A DNA stretch of 64,000 nucleotides from Rathayibacter tritici (GTDB taxonomy: Bacteria; Actinomycetota; Actinomycetes; Actinomycetales; Microbacteriaceae): assembly GCF_002932875.1 (NCBI RefSeq), contig NZ_PSWS01000038.1:1-64000 (forward strand), written 5' to 3'. Below, piece after piece: positions 35,082 to 46,303 of this stretch; within the stretch, counting starts at the first letter, position 1, and each line of letters starts with the position of its first letter. The notes under the pieces are model-generated. The model was not told the origin of the DNA, made no database searches, and saw nothing but the letters and a program-made list of their open reading frames with translations. Position numbers and translations under genes: made by a program.

Positions 35082-36071
35082 ATGGCCAGCCAGGATTGGT
35101 TCGACAAGGACTTCTACACAGTCCTCGGCGTGTCCAAGGACGTCTCCGCGGCGGACCTGAAGAAGACGTACCGCAAGCTCGCCCGCCAGTTCCACCCGGA
35201 TTCCAACCCCGGCGACGCGAAGGCCGAGGCGCGCTTCAAGGAGATCAGCGAGGCGTACACCGTGCTCTCGGACGCCGATCAGCGCAAAGAATACGACCAG
35301 ATCCGCGCGATGGGCGGCGGGGCGCGCTTCACCGCCGGCGGCCAGCCCGGAGGATTCGACGACGTCTTCGGCGGCATGTTCGGCCAGGGTGGGCGCAACA
35401 CCTACAGCACGCAGCAGGGCCCACCGCCCGGATTCGAGGACATCCTCGGCGGCATGTTCGGCGGCGGAGGCAGTCGCTTCGGCCAGCCCAGCGGCGGCTA
35501 CCGCGGATATGGCGGCCCGCAGAAGGGCGCCGATGTCACCGCCAGCACCACCATCGACTTCCGCACCGCCACGCGTGGTGACACCGTGCAGCTGCAGACC
35601 GGCGACGGGCGCACCCTCTCGGTGCGCATCCCGGCTGGCGTGGCCGACGAGCAGAAGATCCGCGTCCGTGGCAAGGGTCGCCCGAGCCCCGACGGAGGCG
35701 AGCCCGGAGACCTCGTGCTGACCGTCTCGGTGCGCAAGCACCCCGTCTTCGAGCGGGACGGAGTGAACCTGCGGGTCACAGTCCCCGTCACCTTCGTCGA
35801 GGCCGTCTTCGGCGCGACGATCGAGGTGCCGACGCTGGGCGGCGAGCCCGTCAAGCTGCGGGTCGCCGCGGGCACGCCGAGCGGTCGGGTACTGCGGGTC
35901 AAGGGCCGCGGAGTCACGACCTCGAAGGGCACGGGCGATCTGCTCGCGGTGCTCCAGGTGGCCGTCCCGGGCCATCTGTCCGCCGCCGCCCGCGAGGCCC
36001 TCGAGGCCTTCGCCGCCGCCGAGCCGGACGAGGATCCGCGCGAGGACATCCTGGAGAAGGCCCGCTACTAG
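35082..36071 (+). CDS. dnaJ: J-domain co-chaperone DnaJ (no zinc finger)
   Basis: A 329-residue protein. The J-domain (residues 4-75) contains the HPD motif in RQFHPDSNPGDAK. A Gly/Phe-rich stretch (about 85-140, with GGMFGQGG and GGMFGGGG) follows, then two beta-sandwich substrate domains. The cysteine zinc-finger repeats of canonical DnaJ are absent, so it is a type II (CbpA/DnaJ1-like) co-chaperone, as usual in the actinobacterial dnaK operon. GGAAGAG precedes the ATG. Confidence 0.95.
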   Translation: MASQDWFDKDFYTVLGVSKDVSAADLKKTYRKLARQFHPDSNPGDAKAEARFKEISEAYTVLSDADQRKEYDQIRAMGGGARFTAGGQPGGFDDVFGGMFGQGGRNTYSTQQGPPPGFEDILGGMFGGGGSRFGQPSGGYRGYGGPQKGADVTASTTIDFRTATRGDTVQLQTGDGRTLSVRIPAGVADEQKIRVRGKGRPSPDGGEPGDLVLTVSVRKHPVFERDGVNLRVTVPVTFVEAVFGATIEVPTLGGEPVKLRVAAGTPSGRVLRVKGRGVTTSKGTGDLLAVLQVAVPGHLSAAAREALEAFAAAEPDEDPREDILEKARY

Positions 36072-36113
36072 TCGAGGCACTGGTCGGCGCGGCCGGTCGG
36101 AGGAGGAGGGGAC

Positions 36114-36554
36114 ATGGACGAGAACACGCCCGTCTTCGCGATCGCCGTCGCCGCCGAGCTCGCGGGGATGCACCCGCAGACGCTACGGCAGTACGACCGC
36201 CTCGGGCTTGTGAGCCCGACGCGCACCGCGGGGAAGTCGCGCCGCTACTCGATGCGCGACGTGGTGCAGTTGCGCGAGGTCGCGCGAGCGTCCTCCGAGG
36301 GCGTCTCGCTCGAGGGTATCGCCCGGATCCTGCAGCTCGAGAATCAGGTGCAGTCGCTCTCCCAGCGGGTGCGCGAGCTGGAGACGGCTCTGGCGGACGA
36401 ACTGCTCAACCGGCCGGGCCGCCGCGTTTTCGCTGCCGGCCTGGAGGGCGACGTGGTCACCCTGCGCCACGGCACGCGCGCACAGCGCCGCACAGAACTG
36501 GTCATCTGGCGCCCCGCGCCGCCATCCGGCGCCACCGACGACCGCACTCCCTGA
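36114..36554 (+). CDS. hspR: Heat-shock repressor HspR (MerR family)
   Basis: A 146-residue MerR-type regulator. The N-terminal winged helix includes IAVAAELAGMHPQTLRQYDR, LGLVSPTRTAGKSRRYS and a coiled coil near 75-100 (QVQSLSQRVRELETAL). HspR binds HAIR boxes together with DnaK and is released when DnaK is titrated by unfolded protein. Two HAIR boxes stand in front of dnaK, so the operon is autoregulated. Confidence 0.95.
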   Translation: MDENTPVFAIAVAAELAGMHPQTLRQYDRLGLVSPTRTAGKSRRYSMRDVVQLREVARASSEGVSLEGIARILQLENQVQSLSQRVRELETALADELLNRPGRRVFAAGLEGDVVTLRHGTRAQRRTELVIWRPAPPSGATDDRTP

Positions 36555-36634
36555 ACGAGGGATAGCCTGTCCGGGCGCCGCGTCACTCCGCGGCGTCCGC
36601 TCCGCCGCGAGGAGCGGAGAGCAGGAGGATCACC

Positions 36635-37069
36635 GTGGACCACGACAGCACTGACCCGCGCGACGAGCGCGACGCCCCCCAGGAGCAGGCGGCGGAGGCG
36701 GATCCCGCGGAGGCGGAACCCGCGGACGTGGATCCCGTGGAGGCGGAACCCGTGGACGTGGAACCCCTGGAGGCGGACCCCGCGGACGGAGACCCCGCTC
36801 CGGCAGAAGCCGCACCGGCCCGTGGTCGCGACCCGGTTGTCCCCGACAACGGCTTCACCCGCGAGTCCTACGCGATCCACGCCACACGCAGCGAGCTACC
36901 GCTGTTCACGACGGCGCTGAATGGTCGACGTGATGACGTCGGCTGGCTGTCGTCGCTCTCGAGCGTGCTCGCGGGCCCGGGCGGACCCGTCGGCTCTGCG
37001 GACTCGACCGCCGCCGCGGCGCAAGCGGCCATCGATCGCCGCACCCCTCGCCAGCGCGACGACTCCTGA
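36635..37069 (+). CDS. Acidic repeat protein of unknown function
   Basis: A 144-residue protein. Residues about 10-60 are acidic repeats (EAEPADVDPV, EAEPVDVEPL) encoded by an imperfect 12-bp repeat. The C-terminal half (FTRESYAIHATRSELPLF) looks folded and may be the conserved part. AGGAGGATCACC stands before the GTG, which supports this frame over the overlapping opposite-strand frames. A TAGCCT at 36563 may be its -10. No family is recognised. Confidence 0.6.
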   Translation: MDHDSTDPRDERDAPQEQAAEADPAEAEPADVDPVEAEPVDVEPLEADPADGDPAPAEAAPARGRDPVVPDNGFTRESYAIHATRSELPLFTTALNGRRDDVGWLSSLSSVLAGPGGPVGSADSTAAAAQAAIDRRTPRQRDDS

Positions 37070-37098
37070 GCGCGAGCGGGTTCTGGTCGCGCGGGGCT

Positions 37099-38709
37099 CT
37101 AGTCGCGCGTGCGCGTGCTGGCGAGCCGGGCGTCGCCCAGGCGGCCACCGCTGAAGCGCGCGAGGAGCTCGGAGCCGAACGGCAGGGCGCGTGCCAGGGG
37201 CGGGCCTTCGACGCGCTCCTCGTCGGTGTAGCCGAGGAGGGTGTACATCCCTACTACGGCGATCGCGGCGATAGTGGCCACTCGACCCGGGATCTGGTCC
37301 ATCGTGCCGCCCCCGCCATCGACCGGCTCCGCCAGCGTGACGCACATCAGGAAGATCGACGCGTACACCGCCAGGTGCACGTGAGCGCCGCGCCAGGGCC
37401 GCGCGAGTGCAGCGATCGGCAATATCCATAGGACGTACCACGGGTGGACGGCCGTCGAGGCCGTCACGAATGCCAGAAGCGCTCCGGACAGGCGGGCGAG
37501 CGGATCGATCGACCGGCGCGAGAGCATCAGGCGCGCGGCGATCAGACCGGCGAGGCCCAGCGCGAGGACCTTCGCCACGGCGATGGCCGCGGCAGGGTCG
37601 TGGCCCGTGAACTCGACGGTGCGGGAGAGGGCGACCGTGACGAACGACATCGGCGCGTACCAGTGCAAAATCGAACCGGGCACGACCATCGCCGCGACCC
37701 AGCCGACTCCGACACCCGCGAGCAGCCCCACCGCGACTACGAGGCCCAGCGCCCCGGCGCCGGTCCACAGCCAGCCGCGGGCGCGCTCACGCCAGGTCGC
37801 GTCGTGACGCAGCCACAGCAGCGCGAGCACGGGCAGGGCGAGGACAGCGATCGGCTTGATCGCGATCGCGCCGGCCATCAGCACGACGGCAGCGATGCGG
37901 CGGTCGGTCTGCGCGTAGTAGAGCGAGGCGAGAATGAGCGCCAGCATCACGGAGTCGTTGTGACCCGCGACGATGAACAGCACCAGCGTGAGCGGATTGG
38001 CGACAAGTGTCCATGCCGTGAGCGACACGGAGAGGCCGCGCAGGCGCGCCAGGCGCAGTGCGTAGACCGCCATCACGACCACTCCCGCTGCCGAGACGGC
38101 GCGGAGCATCGCGATGGAGAGCTCGGGCGAGCCGTAGCCCGCGAGCTGCACAGCGGTGCGTTCGACCAGGAGGTACAACGGCCCGTACGGCGTGGGGGTG
38201 TCCGCCCAGAGCGGATCGACGCCGAGGCTGAACCAGCCGGGCAGGGTCGCGACGCCGTTCGTGTAAGGGTCGATCCCCTGCGTCATCAGGCGGCCCTGCG
38301 CGACGTAGGAGAACATGTCGTGGCTGAACAGCGGTACCGTGACCAGCAGCGGTGCGGCCCAGGCGAGGGCGGCGACCAGGATCGTGCGGACGGAGCCGGG
38401 TCCGGCGGCGAGTGCGACTGAGCGCAGGCGCAGCCAGGCGATCAGCAGCAGCATCCCGCCGCCGACCACAAGGGCGGCACTCCACTCCGTCAGCCAGCCG
38501 GTGGCGCGGATCGACGCGACGACAGGCCAGTCGCGGATCGGCGAGTCGGCCGGGAGGTAGCCCACGCCGAGTGAACCGAAGAGGATGGAGAGCGAGCCGA
38601 GCAGGCCCGTCGCCAGCGGAGCGGCGTCGAGAAAGAGGGGCCGCGGTCGACGTCGCCGTGTCGCTGCCCCTGCCGTGACCGGCCGTTCGATCGTCCCCCG
38701 TGAAACCAT
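37099..38709 (-). CDS. Polyprenol-phosphomannose-dependent alpha-1,6-mannosyltransferase-like protein
   Basis: A 536-residue GT-C-fold membrane protein with about 12-13 helices. The first external loop carries the acidic motif LFSHDMFSYVAQGRLM near residue 115, followed by GIDPYTNGV and TPTPYGPLY. This is the pattern of MptA/MptB enzymes that elongate mannan cores of lipomannan-type glycolipids using polyprenyl-phosphomannose. I chose the ATG at 38709 because TACCGT lies 7 nt upstream. The acceptor is inferred from the family. Confidence 0.85.
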   Translation of the reverse strand: MVSRGTIERPVTAGAATRRRRPRPLFLDAAPLATGLLGSLSILFGSLGVGYLPADSPIRDWPVVASIRATGWLTEWSAALVVGGGMLLLIAWLRLRSVALAAGPGSVRTILVAALAWAAPLLVTVPLFSHDMFSYVAQGRLMTQGIDPYTNGVATLPGWFSLGVDPLWADTPTPYGPLYLLVERTAVQLAGYGSPELSIAMLRAVSAAGVVVMAVYALRLARLRGLSVSLTAWTLVANPLTLVLFIVAGHNDSVMLALILASLYYAQTDRRIAAVVLMAGAIAIKPIAVLALPVLALLWLRHDATWRERARGWLWTGAGALGLVVAVGLLAGVGVGWVAAMVVPGSILHWYAPMSFVTVALSRTVEFTGHDPAAAIAVAKVLALGLAGLIAARLMLSRRSIDPLARLSGALLAFVTASTAVHPWYVLWILPIAALARPWRGAHVHLAVYASIFLMCVTLAEPVDGGGGTMDQIPGRVATIAAIAVVGMYTLLGYTDEERVEGPPLARALPFGSELLARFSGGRLGDARLASTRTRD

Positions 38710-38716
38710 TGTTCCC

Positions 38717-38722
38717 ACGGTA
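38717..38722 (-). promoter_or_regulatory. Probable leaderless -10 of the mannosyltransferase gene
   Basis: On the minus strand, TACCGT lies 7 nt before the ATG at 38709. Confidence 0.45.
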
Positions 38723-38809
38723 GGGGATCCGACTCCGAAGCGCATGGACGGGCGATGAATGGTTGACCAGTTGGCGTTCGCGTCGTGTCACCGGCCGGAG
38801 GGCCTCCGC

Positions 38810-39250
38810 TCAGGTCGCCTGCGGCACCGGGACCGGCTCGGCGAAGCGGAGCTGGTTGCCGAACGGGTCGATCACCTCGAGTGCGAAGCCGAACGGCGTG
38901 CGGGTGATGCGGGGGTTGAGGTACGGGTAGGCCTTCGCATCGAGCTCGGCGTGCAGCTCGCGGACACCGCGGAGCGCGACGTGCACGGCCGCACCCGGGC
39001 TGCCGTCGCGGTGATGCTCGCTGAGGTGCAGGCGCAGACCCGAGCGCGAGACCTGGAGGTAGAGGGGCGCGTCGAGCGAGGCACGGTGCTCCCAATCCAC
39101 CTCGAAGCCGAGGTAGTCGACGTAGAACTCGCCCGCCTTGGCGACCGAGAAGATCCGCAGGATCGGCACCGCGGCCTCCAGGCGCACCGCCTCGAGCCGG
39201 CCCGGCTCCTGCGCCGTCGTCCGGTCCCGCGCTCGTCGTCTCGTCTCCAC
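38810..39250 (-). CDS. Glyoxalase/bleomycin-resistance-fold protein
   Basis: A 146-residue vicinal-oxygen-chelate protein. The two beta-alpha-beta units are visible around FYVDYLGFEVDWEHR (about 41-55) and FGFALEVIDPFGNQLRFAEP near the C-terminus, with SGLRLHLSEHHRDGSPG between them. This layout resembles bleomycin-binding proteins, which sequester the drug as dimers, and related non-enzymatic homologues. The GTG at 39250 is fixed by a leaderless -10. Confidence 0.8.
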   Translation of the reverse strand: METRRRARDRTTAQEPGRLEAVRLEAAVPILRIFSVAKAGEFYVDYLGFEVDWEHRASLDAPLYLQVSRSGLRLHLSEHHRDGSPGAAVHVALRGVRELHAELDAKAYPYLNPRITRTPFGFALEVIDPFGNQLRFAEPVPVPQAT

Positions 39251-39256
39251 GCCACG

Positions 39257-39262
39257 AGGGTA
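39257..39262 (-). promoter_or_regulatory. Leaderless -10 of the glyoxalase-fold gene
   Basis: On the minus strand, TACCCT lies 6 nt before the GTG at 39250. Confidence 0.5.
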
Positions 39263-39294
39263 GCCGCCCCGCACTCGACGCGGAGCCGACTGCG

Positions 39295-39696
39295 TCAGTT
39301 CACCAGGCCCAGGGCGCGAAGCAGCCGGAGAGTCTCGACCCCGGCGGGCGGGCAGCGATCAGCGTCGGAGCTGTCGACCCAGTGCAGCGAGTCGATCTCG
39401 CCGCTCGGGCGCGCCTCGCGATCGAGCTGGGCGGCGAAGACACTCATGTGCACGTCGCCCCCCTCCGGCTCGCCGTGCGCCTGGGTGCGAACGGTGAACA
39501 GCGGCTCGAGCCCGAGCGCGTCGGCGCCGAGCTCCTCGCGGGTCTCCCGCGCCGCCGCGTCGATCGCACTCTCGCCCTCGTCGACCTTGCCGCCGGGGAG
39601 ATAGAGGACGTCGCGGCCGCGAGCGGTGACCATGAGGACGCGCCGCTCGCGCACGACGGCGACAGCGGACACGACGATCGGCGGGAGAGCGCTCAT
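39295..39696 (-). CDS. NUDIX hydrolase (MutT-like)
   Basis: A 133-residue phosphohydrolase. The NUDIX box GKVDEGESAIDAAARETREE (about residues 36-55) matches GX5EX7REUXEEXGU. The small size and N-terminal VSAVAVVRERRVLMVTARG fit MutT-type enzymes that clean oxidised nucleotides, but the substrate is not determined. It is divergent from glyS. No ribosome site is clear at the ATG; CATGAT lies 6 nt upstream as a weak leaderless -10. Confidence 0.85.
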   Translation of the reverse strand: MSALPPIVVSAVAVVRERRVLMVTARGRDVLYLPGGKVDEGESAIDAAARETREELGADALGLEPLFTVRTQAHGEPEGGDVHMSVFAAQLDREARPSGEIDSLHWVDSSDADRCPPAGVETLRLLRALGLVN

Positions 39697-39825
39697 CCGT
39701 TCATCATGCCCGTCACGGGCGGGCCGGCGCCGCGAGCCCGCGGCTAGCATGGGGGCACACCAGAAGGACGCGCGCAGCCGGCGCGCGCCGGGGCCCCGTG
39801 CGCCCGAACAGCTGAGGAGCAACCC

Positions 39826-41217
<1,392 letters not shown>

Positions 41218-41225
41218 CTCGCTGG

Positions 41226-41284
41226 GCGAGATGCCACTTGTGACGCGCCGTAGCGGCGTGTCGGCCTCATAAGTGGCATCTCGC
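41226..41284. repeat. Palindromic element, family 1 (copy B)
   Basis: A perfect 14-bp inverted repeat, GCGAGATGCCACTT (41226-41239) with 41271-41284. The arm core CGAGATGCCAC is shared with copy A at 19654-19716, as is an internal GACACGCCG when one copy is reversed. It sits between convergent glyS and hemA. Confidence 0.85.
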
Positions 41285-41360
41285 GGGGAGGGCGGGGAGG
41301 CGGGAGGGCAGCGGAGAGGAGGGGTGCGTAGCGGTTACGCGTTGAACGGGAGTCGCAGGC

Positions 41361-42659
41361 TCACGCGGTGGCCGCACCCGAGTCGGGGCGGGCGGTGGCG
41401 GCGGGCTCGGCCGGGACCTCGATGCCGAACAGCGCCTCGAGTCCGGTGAGGTACGCCTCCTGAGCCCCGGCTCGCGCGTAGTCGCGGGCCCGGACGCTGG
41501 GGGTGTGCAGCAGGACGCCCGCGAGGTGGCGGAGGGCCTGCTCTGTGCGGCCGTCCTCGTCGCCGCGGGAGCGGGCGCGCTCGATCTCGGCGTCGAGCGC
41601 GTCGAAGACGTGCGAGCGCAGCGCGACAACAGCCGGGGTCAGGCTCTTCTCGTCGGCGACGTCCGAGAACTTCCGGACCGCCCTGTCGACCAGGGCGCGC
41701 GCCTGCTGCGACGCGTCGAGCACGTCGAGCGGGGCGTGCAGGCTGATGGTCTCGAGGTCGAGCAGCTCGACACCGGTGACCGAGGTCACGTCAGCGGCGA
41801 CATTGCGGGGCAGGCCCAGGTCGATCACGAGTTGGCGCTCGCGGGAGAAGCCCTGCAGGCGGCCCTCGGCGAGCAGCGCCGCATCGAGCACCGGCTCCGG
41901 TGTGGTGGTGCAGGTGATGACGATGTCGGCCGAGACGGCCTCGAGCGCGAGGTCGGTCGCGTCGATGGGGCGGAGCGATCGGCGGGCGGCGAAGCCTTCG
42001 GCGCGGCCGGAGGGGGAGTGCACGGCGATGTCGACGACTCCGCGGTCGCGCAGGGCGGCGACGGTGGCCCGCGCGTAGCTGCCGGTGCCGACGAGCAGGA
42101 CGCGGGCGGCGCGCCAGTCGGTGATGCGGCTCGCCGCCAGATCGAGGGCGAGGCGCACGATCGAGCGGCCGGCACTGCCGAGTCCGGTGCGGTTCTTGAT
42201 GCCGCGGGAGGTCTGCGAGGCGCGCTGGAACAGCCGCTCGAGCTCGGAGGAGGTGGTGCCGAGGCGTCGCGCCTCCTCGAGGGATCGGCGGACCTGGCCC
42301 GCGATCTCGCCCTCGCCGACGACAACGGACTCGAGCCCGCTGGAAACGGCGAACAGGTGCTCGGCCACTTGGTCGCCCGAGACGACGTCGACGCTGCCGC
42401 GCAGCTCGTCCTGCTCCACGCCCGTCGCAGCGCTGACGGCGGCGGTCGCGGCTTCGACCGCGACGGCCCGCGCGGCGGTCAGCGGCTCCTCGATGTCGAG
42501 GTAGGCCTCGAAGCGGTTGCAGGTCGCGACGACGACGGCTCCGGAGACGAAGTCGATCCCCCCGGACAGGGCCGCGGTCACGGCGGCGGAGTCGACGGAG
42601 AGCTTCTCGAGGAGATCGAAGCTGGCGTTCTTGTGCGACGCCGTCAGACACAGAAGCAC
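41361..42659 (-). CDS. hemA: Glutamyl-tRNA reductase
   Basis: A 432-residue enzyme that makes glutamate-1-semialdehyde from Glu-tRNA, the first committed step of C5 haem synthesis. Landmarks are [10 protein letters not shown] at the N-terminus, the catalytic Cys 47 in [34 protein letters not shown], and the NADPH loop [17 protein letters not shown]. The second of two adjacent GTGs (42659) is chosen because the -10 TACACT lies exactly 6 nt before it. It is divergent from hemE, with overlapping promoter space. Confidence 0.95.
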   Translation of the reverse strand: MLLCLTASHKNASFDLLEKLSVDSAAVTAALSGGIDFVSGAVVVATCNRFEAYLDIEEPLTAARAVAVEAATAAVSAATGVEQDELRGSVDVVSGDQVAEHLFAVSSGLESVVVGEGEIAGQVRRSLEEARRLGTTSSELERLFQRASQTSRGIKNRTGLGSAGRSIVRLALDLAASRITDWRAARVLLVGTGSYARATVAALRDRGVVDIAVHSPSGRAEGFAARRSLRPIDATDLALEAVSADIVITCTTTPEPVLDAALLAEGRLQGFSRERQLVIDLGLPRNVAADVTSVTGVELLDLETISLHAPLDVLDASQQARALVDRAVRKFSDVADEKSLTPAVVALRSHVFDALDAEIERARSRGDEDGRTEQALRHLAGVLLHTPSVRARDYARAGAQEAYLTGLEALFGIEVPAEPAATARPDSGAATA

Positions 42660-42665
42660 CACGTC

Positions 42666-42671
42666 AGTGTA
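42666..42671 (-). promoter_or_regulatory. Leaderless -10 element of hemA
   Basis: On the minus strand, TACACT lies 6 nt before the GTG at 42659. Confidence 0.55.
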
Positions 42672-42746
42672 CCCGCGCTCCCCGAAGGCGGGGCGCGGGG
42701 CGGGGGAGGAATGCACGGATGCGCCGGGAATCACGGATGCGCCTGA

Positions 42747-42752
42747 AATAAT
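42747..42752 (+). promoter_or_regulatory. Leaderless -10 element of hemE
   Basis: AATAAT lies 6 nt before the GTG at 42759, with no Shine-Dalgarno sequence. It faces the hemA promoter across about 75 bp. Confidence 0.55.
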
Positions 42753-42758
42753 GCCGCG

Positions 42759-43877
42759 GTGACCTCCTCCACCGACGGCCTGCTCGATCCGCTGCACCCC
42801 CTCTCCGCCGGTCGCACCGCCGATTCGGCGCTGCTCCGCGCCTATCGCTCGGAGCGGACCGAGACGACGCCCGTCTGGTTCATGCGCCAGGCCGGCCGCA
42901 GCCTCCCCGAGTACCGGGCACTGCGGACCGACACGAAGATGCTCGACGCCTGCCTCGATCCGGCCCTCGCGAGCGAGATCACGCTGCAGCCGGTACGCCG
43001 GCACGGAGTGGACGCGGGCATCTTCTTCAGCGACATCGTCATCCCGCTGCGGCTGGCGGGGGTCGGCGTCGACATTGTCCCCGGGCGGGGGCCGGTGCTG
43101 GACAAGCCGGTGCGCACGGCCGCCGACGTCGCCGAGCTGGCGTCGATCGACCCGTCCGTGCTCGATGAGACGCTCGAGCCGATCCGCGAGGGCGTTCGCC
43201 GCACGGTCGCCGGTCTCGGCGATACCCCGCTGATCGGATTCGCGGGCGCTCCCTTCACTCTCGCCGCGTACCTGGTCGAGGGCGGGCCGTCCAAGGATCA
43301 CCTGCGCGCCCGCACGATGATGCACGCCGACCCCGCCGCCTGGGCGCAGCTGATGGAGTGGACGGCCGAGGTGACCGGCCGGTTCCTGCGCGCGCAGGTG
43401 CTCGCCGGAGCGAGTGCGGCGCAGCTCTTCGACTCCTGGGCTGGCGCGCTCTCCCTCTCGGACTACACGGCGCACGTCGCGCCCGCCTCCGCCCGCGCCC
43501 TCGCGCACGTGCGCGACCTCGCCTTCGACCACGGCGAGACGCGCCGCAACGTGCCGATCGTGCACTTCGGCGTCGGCACGGGGGAACTGCTCGGGGCGAT
43601 GCACGGCATCGGCGCCGACGTGGTGGGGGTCGACTACCGGATCCCCCTGGATGAGGCGAACCACCGCCTCGGCGGCTTCGTGCCGGTGCAGGGCAATGTG
43701 GATCCCGCGTTGCTGACCGCGCCGTGGGAGGTCCTCCAGGCGCACGTCGACGACGTCCTGCGCCGCGGCCTCAGCGCCCCCGCGCACGTGCTCAACCTCG
43801 GGCACGGCGTGCCGCCCGAGTCCGACCCCGACGTGCTGACGCGCCTCGTCGCGTTCGCGCACGCCTGGCGGCCGTGA
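42759..43877 (+). CDS. hemE: Uroporphyrinogen decarboxylase
   Basis: A 372-residue TIM-barrel enzyme that decarboxylates uroporphyrinogen III to coproporphyrinogen III. The signature [16 protein letters not shown] is near residue 40, and [17 protein letters not shown] near 160, with the active-site Asp in FFSDIVIPL. Start GTG with a leaderless promoter. The stop overlaps the next gene (GTGA), so the two are coupled. Confidence 0.97.
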   Translation: MTSSTDGLLDPLHPLSAGRTADSALLRAYRSERTETTPVWFMRQAGRSLPEYRALRTDTKMLDACLDPALASEITLQPVRRHGVDAGIFFSDIVIPLRLAGVGVDIVPGRGPVLDKPVRTAADVAELASIDPSVLDETLEPIREGVRRTVAGLGDTPLIGFAGAPFTLAAYLVEGGPSKDHLRARTMMHADPAAWAQLMEWTAEVTGRFLRAQVLAGASAAQLFDSWAGALSLSDYTAHVAPASARALAHVRDLAFDHGETRRNVPIVHFGVGTGELLGAMHGIGADVVGVDYRIPLDEANHRLGGFVPVQGNVDPALLTAPWEVLQAHVDDVLRRGLSAPAHVLNLGHGVPPESDPDVLTRLVAFAHAWRP

Positions 43878-45361
43878 GCGAGGAGCGTCGGCGAGACGCC
43901 GCGCAGTACGACGTCGCGGTGGTCGGCGGAGGAGTGGCGGGCCTCGCCGCCGCCGCCGAGTGTTTGCGCATCGGCCTCCGGGTCGTGGTGCTGGAGGCGG
44001 GGGAGCGGGTCGGCGGCTCGGTCGCACCGTTCACGATCGCCGGAGTCGAGCTCGACGCGGGCGCCGAGAGCTTCGCCACCCGGGGCGGGCACGTCGAGCA
44101 GGCTCTCGCCGCGTTGACCCTCGACGGCGTCCCGCTCGCCGAGTCGATCGTGGAGCCGCGCACGCACGGCTCATGGCTGCACCTCTCGGGTGGCCGCTGC
44201 GTTCCATCGCCGCGGGCCGGCATCCTCGGCATCCCCGGGACTCCGCTCGCGCCCGATGTCGTGCGGGCGCTCGGACGCCGCGGCGCCTGGCGGGCCTGGC
44301 TCGACACCCTGATGCCGGTGCTGCGGATCGGCCGCGCCCACTCCCTCGCCGAGCTGGTGCGCACCCGGATGGGCGTGCGCGTGCTCGAGGACCTGATCGC
44401 GCCGGTCGTGTCCGGCGTTTACTCCAGCCGGCCCGAGGACATCGACGTCGACCTCGCCGCGCCCGGCCTGAACGGCGCCCTCACCCGTGCGGGGTCGCTC
44501 GCCCGGGCCGTGGCCGCCCTGCGCGCGAACCTCCCGGCCGGAGTCGCGGTCCGCGGGCTCGAGGGCGGGATGCACCGCCTCGTCGCGGCGCTGGTCCAGC
44601 GGATCGACTACCTCTCCGGCGAGATCCGCACCGGAGCCTCCGTCGAGAGGCTCGAGGGCTCCGACGGTGATGTCGTCCTGACTCTCGCCGACGGAACGCT
44701 GACCGCCCGCTCGCTCATCGTCGCCACGCCCGAGCGCGATGCCCGAGCGCTGCTCGCCGGCCTCGCGCCCGCGGTCGCGGAGAGCGCGGACGAGGCGCCC
44801 GACGACTCCGTCGAGCTGGTGACCCTGGTGGTGGACGATGCACGCCTGGACGCGGCACCTCGTGGATCCGGGGTACTCGTGGCGCCCACCGCGACCGACG
44901 TGACCGCCAAGGCGATCACCCACGCGACCGCCAAGTGGGACTGGCTGGCCGCCTCCCTCCCGCCCGGGCGCCACGTGCTGCGCCTCTCCTACGGGCGACC
45001 GGGCGAGCGGCCGCCGCTCCAGGGGCGCCCCGACGCGGAGGCGGCCGCGATCGCGCTGCTGGACGCCTCGACGCTGCTGGGCGTCGCCCTCGACCCGGCG
45101 TCGGTCGTCGCTTCCGCCCGGGTGAGCTGGGCGAACGTCCGCCCCGCCGCAGCGCTGGGCCGCCGGGCGCACCTGGAGGCGTTCCGCGAGGCGGTGGCCC
45201 CGCTCGAGGAAGTCGCTGTGACCGGCACCTGGATCGCGGGCACCGGTCTGGCCTCGGTACTCCCGCACGCCGCCGAGACGGCCGCCCTTATCCGGCGCCG
45301 ACTGGTGCGTCAAGGCGTCGGACTCCCGAGCGAGAACCGCGACGCCGACGGCTACTCTTAG
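43874..45361 (+). CDS. hemY: Coproporphyrinogen/protoporphyrinogen III oxidase
   Basis: A 495-residue FAD flavoenzyme. The FAD loop [16 protein letters not shown] is near residue 15, followed by [11 protein letters not shown], and the C-terminal FAD contact [15 protein letters not shown] is near 455. In actinobacteria this enzyme (CgoX) oxidises coproporphyrinogen to coproporphyrin before iron insertion by HemH and decarboxylation by HemQ, both encoded downstream. It is coupled to hemE by a 4-bp overlap. Confidence 0.92.
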   Translation: MSEERRRDAAQYDVAVVGGGVAGLAAAAECLRIGLRVVVLEAGERVGGSVAPFTIAGVELDAGAESFATRGGHVEQALAALTLDGVPLAESIVEPRTHGSWLHLSGGRCVPSPRAGILGIPGTPLAPDVVRALGRRGAWRAWLDTLMPVLRIGRAHSLAELVRTRMGVRVLEDLIAPVVSGVYSSRPEDIDVDLAAPGLNGALTRAGSLARAVAALRANLPAGVAVRGLEGGMHRLVAALVQRIDYLSGEIRTGASVERLEGSDGDVVLTLADGTLTARSLIVATPERDARALLAGLAPAVAESADEAPDDSVELVTLVVDDARLDAAPRGSGVLVAPTATDVTAKAITHATAKWDWLAASLPPGRHVLRLSYGRPGERPPLQGRPDAEAAAIALLDASTLLGVALDPASVVASARVSWANVRPAAALGRRAHLEAFREAVAPLEEVAVTGTWIAGTGLASVLPHAAETAALIRRRLVRQGVGLPSENRDADGYS

Positions 45362-45456
45362 GCCCAGGCATCCGCGCGAGCGTGTGGCGTGCCCCGGCAC
45401 GAGTGGTCACCGACCCCGTGGACGATCGCGAGAGCGACCCAGGACGAGGAGTAGGC

Positions 45457-45825
45457 GTGAAGGGCAAGATTCTTTTCGTGGCAGGAGCCGCAGCCGGGTA
45501 TGTGCTGGGAGCACGCGCCGGCCGCAAGCGGTACGAGCAGATCGCCTCGGCGGCGTCGAAGTTCTGGCAGACGCAGCCCGTGCAGGACGTCGCGGGTGCC
45601 GTCGGTGGAGCGGCGAAGACGCAGCTGAGCAGCGTCTCCGACAAGGCGTACGAGGTCGTGCGCTCGGTGGTCGTCAAGGCCGTGTCCGGTGGCAAGAAGG
45701 CCCAGGGGGCGAGCGACGCGGAGGCATCGGCCGCCGCTCGCACGGCCGCCTCGAAGGTCGACGAGGCCGCGGCATCGGGCGGCTCCGGAGGATCGGCGAC
45801 GTCCACCTCCACCAGCAAGGCCTAG
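45457..45825 (+). CDS. YtxH-like small membrane protein
   Basis: A 122-residue protein with one N-terminal hydrophobic helix (ILFVAGAAAGYVLGARAGRK, residues about 4-23) followed by a helical region ending in Ala/Ser/Thr low complexity. The GARAGRKRYEQI motif after the helix is typical of actinobacterial YtxH-like proteins found beside holin-like and DUF3618 genes. GAGGAG precedes the GTG. Role unknown; probably envelope stress or membrane organisation. Confidence 0.7.
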   Translation: MKGKILFVAGAAAGYVLGARAGRKRYEQIASAASKFWQTQPVQDVAGAVGGAAKTQLSSVSDKAYEVVRSVVVKAVSGGKKAQGASDAEASAAARTAASKVDEAAASGGSGGSATSTSTSKA

Positions 45826-45892
45826 TGCTCATCCCTCCGGCCGTGCCAGGCACGCGCCGGCCGGCACGTCCCACCCTCGAGGAGCTCCCGTG

Positions 45893-46303
45893 GTGAATGA
45901 ACGCAATCCGAAGAACGCCCGATCACTGGGGGAGTTGGTCGGTGACCTGCCCGGTCTTGTGATCGAGCTCGTCAAGGCCGAGGTCGCGTCGCTCAAGAGT
46001 GAGCTCGCGGGTAAGGCGAAGAGCGCAGGTCTCGCGGTCGCCCTGTTCGCGGTCGCGGCCTTCCTGCTTCTGACCGCCTGGGCGACGCTGGTCGCCTTCG
46101 CGATCATCGGCATCGCCTCCTGGGTTCCTGCGTGGCTGTCGGCGCTCATCGTGACCGTGTTCTTCCTCCTGGTGGCCGTGATCCTCGCCCTCGTGGGCGT
46201 GCGCACCATCAAGAAGGCCGTGCCGCCGGTTCCGCAGGAGTCGATCGACAGCATCAAGAAGGACGTCCAGGCGTTCAAGGGAGTGGGCAGCTATGACAAC
46301 TGA
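45893..46303 (+). CDS. Actinobacterial holin-superfamily membrane protein
   Basis: A 136-residue protein with an N-terminal amphipathic region (GELVGDLPGLVIELVKAEVA) and two adjacent transmembrane helices (about 45-75 and 80-105). The layout matches the phage-holin-superfamily III proteins that are common, non-phage genes in actinobacteria. Two GTGs in tandem (45890, 45893) could start it; GGAG lies 8 nt before the second. It overlaps the DUF3618 gene by 11 bp. Confidence 0.75.
   Translation: MNERNPKNARSLGELVGDLPGLVIELVKAEVASLKSELAGKAKSAGLAVALFAVAAFLLLTAWATLVAFAIIGIASWVPAWLSALIVTVFFLLVAVILALVGVRTIKKAVPPVPQESIDSIKKDVQAFKGVGSYDN

Noticed and set aside
45893..46303. Phage holin, hence a prophage
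   Set aside because: Holin-superfamily genes of this type are ordinary in actinobacterial chromosomes; no other phage gene is nearby.
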